A stretch of 64,000 bases of DNA from Roseiarcus sp036489975. Lineage in GTDB: Bacteria; Pseudomonadota; Alphaproteobacteria; Rhizobiales; Beijerinckiaceae. Below are positions 52,356 to 63,717 of the stretch, one piece after another; position 1 is the first letter of the stretch, and each line of letters opens with the position of its first letter. The notes beneath the pieces were generated by a model. The model was not told the origin of the DNA. It made no database searches and worked only from the letters and a program-made list of their open reading frames with translations. Both the position numbers and the translations under genes were made by a program. The stretch is from NCBI GenBank assembly GCA_036489975.1, contig DASXES010000053.1, positions 41,951 to 105,950 of the forward strand, given 5' to 3'.

Positions 52356-53612
52356 ATGAGCCTTCGTCATCTCGCGTTTCTCGCGGCCTGCCTGGGCGCT
52401 CTGAGCGCTCCAGCCTACGCCGAAACGCACGTTACCGTCCTTCATGTCAGCGACAACGCCGCGCAGAAGGCGATCTGGGATCAGATCGCCAACGATTACA
52501 ACAGCGCGCATCCGGGGGTGAAGGTCGAGTTCAAATACCTCGAGAACGAGGCGTTCAAGGCGAAGCTGCCGACCATGCTGCAGGCCGACGAGTCGCGTCC
52601 GGACCTCTTCTACAGCTGGGGGGGCGGGGTGATGCAGGCGCAGGACAAGGCCGGGTTCCTGAAGGACATCACCAAGGACGTATCCGGGTGGGAATCCGAT
52701 CTCACGCCGACCGCAGTCGATGCGTTCAAGGTGGACGGCAAGGTCGTCGGCGTGCCGTTCGAGGTGGGCGAGGTCGCCTTCTATTACAACAAGAAGCTTT
52801 TCGAGAAGGCCGGCGTGAAGGCCGAGGACATCAAGAGCTGGGACGATTTTCTCGGCGCGGTGAAGAAGCTCAAGGCGGCCGGCATTACGCCGATCGTCGT
52901 CGGCGCCGGCGAGAAGTGGCCGATGCACTTCTACTATTCCTACCTTGTGATGCGCATCGGCGGCGAGCACGCGCTTGCAGACGCCAAGGCGGGCAAGGAT
53001 GGCGGCTTCAAGAACCCGACCTTCGTCGAAGCCGGCAAGCGGCTTCGGGAACTCGCCGCGCTCGAACCTTTCCAGCCTGGCTATCTCTCGACCAAGCACG
53101 CCGAATCGTCGGGCATCTTCGGCGACGGCAAGGCGGCGATGGATCTGATGGGCCAATGGCTGCTCAGCATGCAGGGGCCGAATTCGACCAGCGGCAAGGG
53201 TCTGACCGAGGATGACATCGGGATCCTGTCGTTCCCCATCCTGCCGGGTGGCAAGGGCAAGGCGACCGACACGCTCGGCGGCATCAACGGCTGGCTCGTG
53301 AGCAAGTCCGCCCCGCCCGAGGCGGTCGACTTCCTCAAATTCTTCAGCCAGGAGAAATACGCGAAGGAAGCCGCGGCCAAGGCCGCCTACATTCCCGTCG
53401 TCAAGGGTTCGGAAAGCGCCTTCACCGATCCGTTGTTCAAGCGCCTGGCGGACGACCTCTCCAAGACGACCTACCACCAGAACTTTTTCGACCAGGACCT
53501 CGGTCCGTCGGTCGGACGGGTGATCAATGACGTCTCCGTTTCGGTGGCGGCGGGCCAGATGACGCCGGAAGCCGCGGCGGCAGCGATCCAGGATGCGGCC
53601 GACCAGCAATAG
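52356..53612 (+). CDS. Sugar ABC transporter substrate-binding protein 2
   Basis: 418 residues from the ATG at 52356, which has GGGAGGAG upstream. It is a tandem paralogue of the preceding gene, sharing SWGGGVM, WDDFLGA, KWPMHFYYSYL, GKRLRELA, LEPFQPGYLSTK and the C-terminal DQDLGPSVGRVINDVSVSVA. Differences lie mainly in the ligand-facing parts (VGVPFEVGEVAFYYNK against VGVPFDTGLVGFYYNK). A strong hairpin follows before the permease genes. Confidence 0.92.
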   Translation: MSLRHLAFLAACLGALSAPAYAETHVTVLHVSDNAAQKAIWDQIANDYNSAHPGVKVEFKYLENEAFKAKLPTMLQADESRPDLFYSWGGGVMQAQDKAGFLKDITKDVSGWESDLTPTAVDAFKVDGKVVGVPFEVGEVAFYYNKKLFEKAGVKAEDIKSWDDFLGAVKKLKAAGITPIVVGAGEKWPMHFYYSYLVMRIGGEHALADAKAGKDGGFKNPTFVEAGKRLRELAALEPFQPGYLSTKHAESSGIFGDGKAAMDLMGQWLLSMQGPNSTSGKGLTEDDIGILSFPILPGGKGKATDTLGGINGWLVSKSAPPEAVDFLKFFSQEKYAKEAAAKAAYIPVVKGSESAFTDPLFKRLADDLSKTTYHQNFFDQDLGPSVGRVINDVSVSVAAGQMTPEAAAAAIQDAADQQ

Positions 53613-53627
53613 GCCAAGGCGCAAGCG

Positions 53628-53658
53628 CTCGGCCTCGCCGTTCAACCGCGAGGCCGAG
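53628..53658 (+). other. Hairpin between binding protein 2 and the permeases
   Basis: CTCGGCCTCGC at 53628-53638 pairs perfectly with GCGAGGCCGAG at 53648-53658 around a 9-base loop. There is no T-run, so it is likely an mRNA-stabilising or attenuating structure that lets the binding proteins be made in excess over the permeases. Confidence 0.7.
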
Positions 53659-53687
53659 GCGCGTGACGCGACTCGAGGCGCTCTTTC

Positions 53688-54617
53688 TTGACCGTCGTGA
53701 CCTACGCCGAAGCCAAGCCGACCGCGCCGGCCTACGCCACGCCCGCGCGGCGGATGACTGTCAACGGCTGGGCGGTCGTCGTCATCTTTCTGCCGCCCGC
53801 GCTCCTCCTGTTTACGGTCTTCGTCTTCCTGCCAATCGTGGAGGCCGGCTGGTACGGCTTCTTCAACTGGAACGGCTACGGGCGGCCGGAAAGGTTCATC
53901 GGGCTCAAGAACTACGGCTACCTGTTCAACAATCCGACCTTCGTCCGGTCGCTAATCAACAACGCGATCATCATCGTCTTCTCTCTTCTCATCCAGCTGC
54001 CGCTGGCGCTGGCGGTTGCGGTGATGGTCGCCGGCCGGATCGCTGGCGCGGTCTGGTTCCGGATGATCTTCTTCCTGCCCTACGTGCTCGCGGACGTGGC
54101 GGCCGGGCTCATCTGGCACTTCATGTTCGACGGGGACTACGGGGTCCCGAGCGTGATTACGACCTGGCTCGGGATCCATCCCTATTTCCTGCTCGCCGAC
54201 AAGACATGGGCGTTCTCGGCGGTGCTGATCGTCATCTTGTGGAAATATTTCGGCTTTCACATGATGCTCTATATCGCCGGTCTGCAGGGAATCGACGGCG
54301 CGCTTCTGGAAGCGGCGGAAATGGACGGCGCGACCCCCTTCCAGCGGTTCTGGCACATCACCCTTCCGCTGCTCGGACCGATGATCCGGCTGTCGATCTT
54401 CTTTTCGGTCATCGGCGCGCTGCAGCTCTTCGACATCATCGTTCCGCTCACCGGCGGCGGTCCGTTCGAGACCACCAACACGATGGTCTCGTTCCTCTAT
54501 TTTTTCGGGCTCACGCGGATGCGGATCGGTTTCAGTTCCGCCGTCGGCGTGGTGCTCTTCATCATCTGCGTGGCGTTCGCTTTCGGCTACCAGCGGATCG
54601 TGATGCGCGATGACTGA
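53688..54617 (+). CDS. Sugar ABC transporter permease (MalF/UgpA type)
   Basis: A 309-residue permease with six helices. The EAA-loop reads EAAEMDGATPFQRFWHITLP. The start is uncertain: TTG at 53688 or GTG at 53697. Its stop overlaps the next permease gene by 8 bases. It pairs with the downstream permease; the ATPase is not encoded here. Confidence 0.9.
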   Translation: MTVVTYAEAKPTAPAYATPARRMTVNGWAVVVIFLPPALLLFTVFVFLPIVEAGWYGFFNWNGYGRPERFIGLKNYGYLFNNPTFVRSLINNAIIIVFSLLIQLPLALAVAVMVAGRIAGAVWFRMIFFLPYVLADVAAGLIWHFMFDGDYGVPSVITTWLGIHPYFLLADKTWAFSAVLIVILWKYFGFHMMLYIAGLQGIDGALLEAAEMDGATPFQRFWHITLPLLGPMIRLSIFFSVIGALQLFDIIVPLTGGGPFETTNTMVSFLYFFGLTRMRIGFSSAVGVVLFIICVAFAFGYQRIVMRDD

Positions 54618-55473
54618 CGCTGCCGACGCCGTTCGATCGCCAGGACGCCGGGCGGGCGGGCTCGGCTCGATCGCCGCCTTCGCCGCGCTCATCGTGCTCG
54701 CGGTCGCGGTGCTATTCCCGGTGCTGGCGACGGCGCTCAACGGATTCAAGGACCTGAGCGAGTTCCGCACCAATCCGTTCGGCCTGCCGCACGTGTGGAT
54801 GTGGAGCAACTACTGGAGCATCCTGACCGGCTACCGCTATTGGCAGGTGCTCGGGAACTCGCTGATCATCGCGTTTTTCACCGTCGCGCTGACGCTCGTG
54901 CTCTCCGCGATGGCCGCCTTCACCTTCGCGCATCTGCGTTTCTTCGGCGACAGGTTCCTCATGAGCTACATCCAGCTCGGGCTCCTGTTCCCGCTGGCGA
55001 CTGCAATCGTCCCCATCTTTATCAAGGTGCGCGACCTCGGTCTCCTCGACTCCCTTTGGGGCGTCATCCTGCCTCAGGTCGCCTTCTCGCTGGCGATGGG
55101 GGTCCTCTTGATCCGCAACGCCTTCAAGCAATTGCCGGGCGAGCTGCTTGACGCTGCGATGATGGATGGCTGCGGCTACTTCCGCTACTTCTTCTACATC
55201 ACCCTGCCGCTATCGGGGCCAATCCTGGCGACGGTCGCGATCATCGCGTTTGTCGCCAGCTGGAACGGCTACCTCCTGCCGCTTATCGTCCTCAACAGCG
55301 AGTCGCGCTATCCCTGGACGCTCGGCCTCATGGCCTATCAGGGGCAGTACATGACCTCCTGGCAGCTTGTGCTCGCCTTCATCACGCTCACAATCCTCCC
55401 TGCGATCCTCATGTTTCTCATGGCGCAGCGCTGGATCGTCGCCGGACTGACCGCGGGCGCGGTCAAGTCCTGA
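54610..55473 (+). CDS. Sugar ABC transporter permease (MalG/UgpE type)
   Basis: A 287-residue permease with six helices and the EAA-type loop LLDAAMMDGCGYFRYFFYIT followed by LPLSGP. It starts inside the preceding permease gene. The absence of an ATPase gene suggests a shared MsiK/UgpC-type ATPase from elsewhere in the genome. Confidence 0.9.
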   Translation: MTDAADAVRSPGRRAGGLGSIAAFAALIVLAVAVLFPVLATALNGFKDLSEFRTNPFGLPHVWMWSNYWSILTGYRYWQVLGNSLIIAFFTVALTLVLSAMAAFTFAHLRFFGDRFLMSYIQLGLLFPLATAIVPIFIKVRDLGLLDSLWGVILPQVAFSLAMGVLLIRNAFKQLPGELLDAAMMDGCGYFRYFFYITLPLSGPILATVAIIAFVASWNGYLLPLIVLNSESRYPWTLGLMAYQGQYMTSWQLVLAFITLTILPAILMFLMAQRWIVAGLTAGAVKS

Positions 55474-55476
55474 TCG

Positions 55477-55515
55477 AAAGGCGCCGCGCTTGCGTCGGAG
55501 GGCGAGCGCCTTTAT
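55477..55515 (+). terminator. Terminator-like hairpin after the sugar ABC operon
   Basis: AAGGCGC (around 55478-55484) pairs with GCGCCTT (55506-55512), followed by TATT. The loop is long (about 21 bases), so this is a moderate candidate. Confidence 0.5.
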
Positions 55516-55545
55516 TCAAGTCGTGCGGGACTCTCGGAATCGGGG

Positions 55546-56184
55546 TTGGGAGTGGGGGCAGGGCGGCTAGCCGTTCTTTCAGGACTCGTGTGCGCTGCGC
55601 TGGGGCTTCTGCCGGCGGCCGCGGCCGACATGTCTTCTCTGGGTATCGACAATTCGATGCCGGCGCCGGCGCCGGTCATAGCGCCCGGGCCCAGCACCTA
55701 CATCAACTTTCTCGACGAGATCCGGGTCGGCGCCTATGCCCACAACTGGATCCACGACGAGGGCTCGCCGGTCGACGTGTCGGGCGAGATTCTTACTTCG
55801 CCGATCGGCTATCCCAACAATATCGGGGGCCAATGGTTCTCCTGGTTCTTCAATCCGCGCATCAACATCGGCGCCATGATCAACACCGGCGGCAAGACGA
55901 GCTACGGCTTCACCGGCCTCACCTGGCGCATTCCGATCTATAAAGCCTTCTTCTTCGAGGGCGAGTTCGGCGCCGCGGTCAACACCTCGCCCCTGCGGGA
56001 CGAGCCGGACCGCGTCAACACCGGCTGCCGCTGGGACTTTCGGGAATCGGGCGGTTTCGGCTACCAGTTCAGCGAGCACTGGGATCTTATCGCCAACATC
56101 GAGCACATCAGCCATGCGAGCCTGTGCACCCATATCAACCCCGGCCTGACCCAGGTCGGCGCGCGGATCGGGTATAAGTTCTGA
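55546..56184 (+). CDS. PagL-like acyloxyacyl hydrolase (lipid A deacylase)
   Basis: About 212 residues from a TTG at 55546; the start is uncertain because no ATG precedes the signal peptide (which ends about AAAA). The C-terminal part, EHISHASLCTHINPGLTQVG followed by ARIGYKF, carries the His-x-Ser region and NPG pattern of PagL outer-membrane lipid A 3-O-deacylases and ends in Phe, as outer-membrane beta-barrels do. The family removes a 3-O-acyl chain from lipid A. Its 3' end is overlapped on the other strand by read-through of the frameshifted ParE gene. Confidence 0.78.
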   Translation: MGVGAGRLAVLSGLVCAALGLLPAAAADMSSLGIDNSMPAPAPVIAPGPSTYINFLDEIRVGAYAHNWIHDEGSPVDVSGEILTSPIGYPNNIGGQWFSWFFNPRINIGAMINTGGKTSYGFTGLTWRIPIYKAFFFEGEFGAAVNTSPLRDEPDRVNTGCRWDFRESGGFGYQFSEHWDLIANIEHISHASLCTHINPGLTQVGARIGYKF

Positions 56185-56215
56185 GGCGCGGCGCATCCTC
56201 CGGCGGCGCGAATTC

Positions 56216-56513
56216 CTACCGAACCTTCCAATCCAGATGGCGCCAACCGTGGACAAAACGCTCGATTGCGACCGTGTGGGTCGGAGGCGGCGTAGAAGAT
56301 CAGATAATGTCCATGCACCGCGATCCGCACGCCCGCTCCGTACATTTCGCGCAAAGGGTTATGAGCAGGGTGCTCGGTCAATAGGCGGCAATGAGTTCGC
56401 AATTCGTCAACGAAGCGTAACGCGGTCTTCGGACTGTCCGCGGCAATGAATAAAGCAATCTCTGTGAGATCGGCCTCGGCGAGCTTGGTGAATTCGCATC
56501 TTCTCCGAGGCAA
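56216..56513 (-). pseudogene. ParE-type toxin, frameshifted near its C-terminus
   Basis: The frame starting at TTG 56513, directly after the parD stop, reads a ParE/RelE toxin: KLAEADLTEIALFIAADSPK, LRTHCRLLTEHP and VRIAVHGHYLIFYAASDPH. After this the open frame runs into unrelated sequence and over the end of the PagL-like gene. A one-base shift near 56270-56280 restores the expected C-terminus, VAIERFVHGWRHLDWKVR, with a stop at 56216. The gene thus looks broken by a single indel, or the base reading is wrong at this point. Confidence 0.82.
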
Positions 56514-56768
56514 TCAGCGCGCCAGGCGCCGCAGCTTGTCCTCTGCGCGCTCAAATACTTCCTCGGCCGGGGAAGTCTCTCCCGCAGCCCGACCCTCATC
56601 AATTGTCCGGCGGATGTCTTCGACGCTCAGCTGAGGCGTATGCGTGTTCTGGTCGCGACGGATCAGGTCGCGCACGTAGTCGCTGACGCTCGAATACTCG
56701 CCGCTTTCGATGCGCCTCCGCACCCATTCCTGCATAGAGTCCGGGACCGATATGTTCATCGAAGCCAC
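56514..56768 (-). CDS. ParD-type antitoxin
   Basis: About 84 residues from a GTG at 56768, placed 6 bases after GGAGG; an ATG four codons later is the alternative. The ribbon-helix-helix part is MNISVPDSMQEWVRRRIESG and VSDYVRDLIRRDQ, typical of ParD/CC2985-type antitoxins. The acidic C-terminus binds the toxin. It abuts the broken parE gene. Apart from that the antitoxin looks intact. Confidence 0.9.
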   Translation of the reverse strand: MASMNISVPDSMQEWVRRRIESGEYSSVSDYVRDLIRRDQNTHTPQLSVEDIRRTIDEGRAAGETSPAEEVFERAEDKLRRLAR

Positions 56769-56857
56769 GAGACGCCTCCTGACCCTCAAGATGACATCCG
56801 TTGGCAAAGTGCGCCATGGTCGGCCTCACCAGTCCAGCGAAAGCAAAAAATAAAAGC

Positions 56858-57268
56858 CTACCACCCAACCTTGTCGTCCGGGCCGCCGAAACGCGCCGGC
56901 ATCCCCTTATAATGCGGAAGGTCGTCGACGATCGGCCGGACCGCGAACTGGCACTGCACGTGAAACGCGGGCTGGAATTCGCCCGCCGGGAGCAGGAACC
57001 CGTTAACGCCTCTTAAGCTCCGCCCGAGGACATCAATGAACAGGCGCGTGCCGCATTCGCGGCAGGTGAAGCGGGGATTGCGCTTCAGTTTCCAAGTCAG
57101 GGGATCGCCTCGGACGACCTTCACGGAATCTGCCGGATAGACGGATTCCGGAACATAGGCGCCCCCGTGCACCGCCTGGCAGTCGTCGCAATGGCAGAAG
57201 AACTGCACGATCGGCTCGGCGGAGATTTCAATCTCGACCGCTCCGCAGCGGCATTGGACATTGGTCAT
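56858..57268 (-). CDS. GFA-domain (CENP-V/GFA) zinc protein
   Basis: A 136-residue protein of the glutathione-dependent formaldehyde-activating enzyme/CENP-V fold. The zinc ligands are visible in CRCGAVEIEI, FFCHCDDCQAVHGG and TCRECGTRLF. The family is broad and function is not certain. It starts 4 bases inside the end of the shortened brnA gene, so the two are co-transcribed. Confidence 0.88.
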   Translation of the reverse strand: MTNVQCRCGAVEIEISAEPIVQFFCHCDDCQAVHGGAYVPESVYPADSVKVVRGDPLTWKLKRNPRFTCRECGTRLFIDVLGRSLRGVNGFLLPAGEFQPAFHVQCQFAVRPIVDDLPHYKGMPARFGGPDDKVGW

Positions 57269-57453
57269 GCGTTTGGCTCCGGTTCAGGACGCGGCTTTGC
57301 TACAGCCGGAAACAGTTCCGCAAATGGTCGAAGCCGCGCGATCTGTTCGTCGGTCAGCTCCGGGTTGTCCGGATCGCTGGCGATCATGCGTTGAATTTCC
57401 GCCTCTTCGGCGTCGGTTAGGGGACGCTTGGACGAGAATCTTTTCGACGTCAT
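57265..57453 (-). CDS. BrnA-like antitoxin, shortened
   Basis: 62 residues. KRPLTDAEEAEIQRMIASDP and NPELTDEQIARLRPFAELFP match the N-terminal part of BrnA-type antitoxins. The usual C-terminal ribbon-helix-helix DNA-binding part is missing; the protein ends PKPEPEPNA-like (KPRPEPEPNA) where it overlaps the GFA gene. Its ATG overlaps the stop of the brnT remnant (ATGA). It is probably a decayed antitoxin, but may still bind a toxin. Confidence 0.7.
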   Translation of the reverse strand: MTSKRFSSKRPLTDAEEAEIQRMIASDPDNPELTDEQIARLRPFAELFPAVAKPRPEPEPNA

Positions 57454-57557
57454 CGTCTTCGCTCCTTTCGACTTGCCGGTCGCATGGAAATCACGGAGAT
57501 AGCCTCGCCCAAAGGTCTGAAGACCACTGTGACCGCGATTCGGGTGTCCCCCGTTCT
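57450..57557 (-). pseudogene. BrnT-type toxin, C-terminal remnant
   Basis: On the minus strand the frame from 57557 reads RTGDTRIAVTVVFRPLGEAI then SVISMRPASRKERRR and stops at 57450. This is the C-terminal third of a BrnT RNase toxin (VISMRPASRKERR is the family end). The N-terminal two thirds are gone, replaced by the DUF2283 gene that stops directly upstream. Order brnT then brnA with an ATGA overlap is the normal operon form. Confidence 0.75.
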
Positions 57558-57830
57558 CTAGCCTTTGTTCTCCGTTGACTGCGGATTGGGGCGCCCGGGC
57601 GTCTGAAGATCGATCAAATCCGACGGCAGCTTTGCACTCGCCTGTAGGACTTCGATACCAATCAGCCGGCCTTCAAGATCGAAGTCTAGATTAATCTGAC
57701 CATCCACCTGGGAGGGATCACAAGCGTAAGTGAAGCCAAACCGCGAGGAATCGGCGTCTGCGAGATATAAATACGCCGCATCTACAGACGTATCGTATGT
57801 CACCTTCAGCCCTTTATATGTTGCCTTCAT
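57558..57830 (-). CDS. DUF2283 family protein
   Basis: 90 residues from the ATG at 57830. TYDTSVDAAYLYLADADSSR and INLDFDLEGRLIGIEVLQAS are typical of DUF2283, small proteins often found next to toxin-antitoxin genes (DUF4258-type toxins are frequent partners). Its stop is directly before the brnT remnant, which suggests that an old recombination joined the two. The function is unknown. Confidence 0.85.
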   Translation of the reverse strand: MKATYKGLKVTYDTSVDAAYLYLADADSSRFGFTYACDPSQVDGQINLDFDLEGRLIGIEVLQASAKLPSDLIDLQTPGRPNPQSTENKG

Positions 57831-58050
57831 CGCTTTTCCGTGTCTCAAACAAAATCTTTTTGTATCATTAGCATGTCTTGCGCTGCTCGCTCCTCAATCG
57901 CGCCCTTCCGCATCGCGCTGATTTCGGATAGGGAGCCCAGAAGGCCGATCCATAGATTCCGTGAGCTGCGAGAAGCGCGCCCTTCCGGCCCATTAGGCCC
58001 GCGAAGGAGCCTTCTCTTGCGCTCGCGCCTGCCGGGCGGCAAGGAACCCA

Positions 58051-61374
<3,324 letters not shown>

Positions 61375-61421
61375 CGGCGAAGAAAGACGCCGTGGCGGCA
61401 ATATTTTTTTACGGATAGGCA

Positions 61422-61895
61422 ATGGAAAAGCTACCTATGACGCCCGAAGGGCACGCAGCCTTGGAGGCGGAGTTTGCTCGTCGCCAGCAGGTTGAGCGGC
61501 CGCGAATCGTCGCCGCGATCGCCGAAGCGCGGTCGCACGGCGACCTGTCGGAAAATGCCGAATATCACTCCGCCAAAGAGGCGCAATCGCACAACGAGGG
61601 CCGGATCGTCGAACTCGAAGACCTGTTGCAACGCGCCGAAGTCATCGACGTGGCGAAATTGAACGGGACGACGATCAAGTTCGGCGCGACCGTCACCCTG
61701 ATCGACGAAGACACCGAAAAAGAGCACAAGTTTCAGCTCGTCGGCGAGAGCGAAGCGGACGTGAAGTCGGGCAAGGTCTCGATCACCTCGCCAACCGCGC
61801 GCGCGCTGATCGGCAAGAAGGCGGGCGATAGCGTCGAAGTGAATACGCCCGGCGGCGGCAAGAGCTATGAAATCGTCAAGGTGGCCTATATATAA
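61422..61895 (+). CDS. greA: Transcription elongation factor GreA
   Basis: GreA reactivates stalled RNA polymerase by stimulating transcript cleavage. The 157 residues have the N-terminal coiled coil with ARSHGDLSENAEYHSAKEAQ (the acidic tip residues Asp and Glu are present) and the C-terminal FKBP-like domain with SPTARALIGKKAGD. It follows carB by 47 bases. Confidence 0.97.
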   Translation: MEKLPMTPEGHAALEAEFARRQQVERPRIVAAIAEARSHGDLSENAEYHSAKEAQSHNEGRIVELEDLLQRAEVIDVAKLNGTTIKFGATVTLIDEDTEKEHKFQLVGESEADVKSGKVSITSPTARALIGKKAGDSVEVNTPGGGKSYEIVKVAYI

Positions 61896-61953
61896 CCGCC
61901 CGCTCTAAACAACCCGCGAGCGGGCGCGGGCGACCCGAGGAGAAGTTTGAGTC

Positions 61954-62469
61954 ATGTCCGCGTTTCGCTTGACCCGCCGCGCTTGGCTCATCGCTCTTGG
62001 GGCTCTCGCGCTCCAGGGCTGCGCGAGCGCGATCCCCACGGTCGCAACGAGCAGCGTGCGCATCCGCGCCATCAAGGTCGACGTGTCCCCGATTCGCGCC
62101 AGTATGGGGGATCCGACCGCGGCCTGGGTGGAGCAGGCGTTGCCTGGAGCGCTCGCCAAGGCGCTCGGCGTCTACATGGCGCCCGGCGACCGCTCTGGGG
62201 ACACGCTGGTGGCGCGCATCGACTATCTTTATCTCGGGTCCAGCAGCGGCGGTCCCGGCTTCTTCAACCAAACGCAGGACACCATCGTCGGCGCCCTCAT
62301 CCTGAGAGGACCGCGGGGCCAGGTTGTCGCGAACGTGCCGCTGCGAGCGATCGATTCCTATATCCCGATGGCGGTCGATCAGGCCCTGGTCGAGCGGGCG
62401 CTGCAAGGCCGCGTGGTCGACCTTGCGCAGGCGTTCGCCGGGTGGGCGCCGAGGGAGCTCGGTCTTTAG
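61954..62469 (+). CDS. Putative lipoprotein, tandem copy 1
   Basis: 171 residues. The N-terminus has a twin-Arg and lipobox (LTRRAWLIALGALALQGCAS), so it is probably a lipoprotein. The mature part has a conserved block, MGDPTAAWVEQALPGALAKA, then DYLYLGSSSGG, and ends FAGWAPRELGL. The same blocks occur in the next gene, so this is a tandem duplication. The family is not one I can name; it resembles small alphaproteobacterial DUF proteins of the periplasm. Confidence 0.75.
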   Translation: MSAFRLTRRAWLIALGALALQGCASAIPTVATSSVRIRAIKVDVSPIRASMGDPTAAWVEQALPGALAKALGVYMAPGDRSGDTLVARIDYLYLGSSSGGPGFFNQTQDTIVGALILRGPRGQVVANVPLRAIDSYIPMAVDQALVERALQGRVVDLAQAFAGWAPRELGL

Positions 62470-62550
62470 AACATTCGCTTCGGCGATCGTTTTGCTCGGA
62501 CGCCGCTTGCGCCTCGTTTCGGCTGGCGCGGCGCATCGAAGGGAAACAGG

Positions 62551-63066
62551 ATGGTCGCCATCTCCATGACTCGCAGGGCCGCGCTCACCGCTCTGGGGGC
62601 AGCCGCGTTTTTTCCGGTGTTCGCGCCTCACGGCGCGGCCGCCTATGCTGGAGTCAGGTTTAGCGGGATCAGGGTCGACGTGGCGCCCGTGCGCGCGACC
62701 ATGGGCGATCCGACCGCGGCTTGGATGGAGCAGGCGCTTGCGCAGGCCCTGGCCCAGAAATTGTCGTCCTATCTCGCGCCGGGCGACAGAAGCGCCGGGG
62801 TCCTCGAAGCCCGGATCGACTATATCTATCTCGGCCCGAGCAGCGGCGGGACCGGGCCGGCAGGCGCCTCCCAGGATACGGTCGCGGGGACCCTGATCGT
62901 CCAGGGGCCGCGAGGCGGAATCGTGTCGGAGACGCCCCTGCGGGCCATCGCGTTCTACTATCCGAGCGCCCCCGACCAGGCGATGGTCGAGCAAGCCTAT
63001 TACTGGCGTGTGGTCGCCCTGGCGCAGGCGTTTGCCGGTTGGGCCCCGAGGGAGCTCGGGCTCTAG
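62551..63066 (+). CDS. Exported paralogue of the preceding lipoprotein, tandem copy 2
   Basis: 171 residues. The signal peptide starts MTRRAALTALGAAAFFPVF but has no Cys at the cleavage site, so this copy is exported without a lipid. It shares MGDPTAAWMEQALAQALAQK, DYIYLGPSSGGTG, QDTVAGTLIVQGPRGGIVSE and the end FAGWAPRELGL with copy 1. One copy is membrane-anchored, the other soluble, which hints at a working pair. The start ATG could be 62551 or 62566. Confidence 0.75.
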   Translation: MVAISMTRRAALTALGAAAFFPVFAPHGAAAYAGVRFSGIRVDVAPVRATMGDPTAAWMEQALAQALAQKLSSYLAPGDRSAGVLEARIDYIYLGPSSGGTGPAGASQDTVAGTLIVQGPRGGIVSETPLRAIAFYYPSAPDQAMVEQAYYWRVVALAQAFAGWAPRELGL

Positions 63067-63261
63067 GAAACAATCTCGATCGTGCGCTGGTGGATAGCGG
63101 TCGTGGGCGGGAGGCGAACCTTTCGCACCTGATTTCAGCTTGTCAGTCGAAGACGCCGTGATCTAGGAAACAGCCCTTGGGCGTCTTCAAAGTTGCCTTT
63201 CGCAACTACGATCCGATCAAGGTTGCTATAGCCACGGCATGAACGCCTCATAATTTATGGG

Positions 63262-63717
63262 TTGATCGCAATGGTCACGACAGCAGGTCTCGCTGAAGCG
63301 CAGTCCACAGTCCCCGTCACCGTCAATAATTTCGTCAGGGCAGAGACAGATAATTATATCGCGAACACCGCGAAGGAAGCTGGCGGTCTCGGCAAGTTCA
63401 GTCACAATCGCGAGCCGGCCTCGATCGATAATCAAACGGTGATCCGGCTTAATCGCGACACGCTCTATTCTTTCGGCGTTTTCGACCTCGCCGCTGGACC
63501 AGTCATGATTTCGCTGCCGGATGCCGGAAAGCGATTTATGTCGCTGATGGTCATTCTATCATTCGAAAGGGTACGTCGAGGATGGCCCGCCCGTTGGCAA
63601 TTTCGGCGCTTCGTCCGGCTACCCGATGTCGAAGAGCTTAGGGCTGCCGAAATCTTGAATTATGATTATGGGATTACGGCGGGGATTACGGCGACAGTTT
63701 ACTCAATCCCCAATTGA
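63262..63717 (+). pseudogene. DUF1254 protein, broken
   Basis: The frame from TTG 63262 reads VPVTVNNFVRAETDNYIANT, HNREPASIDNQTVIRLNRDT, LYSFGVFDLAAGPVMISLPD and AGKRFMSLMVI, the N-terminal part of a DUF1254 protein, but homology ends at about 63550 and the frame goes out of family. The N-terminal signal peptide is also short. A normal member has 300-460 residues. The base composition is AT-richer than in the carB-greA region. Confidence 0.75.
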
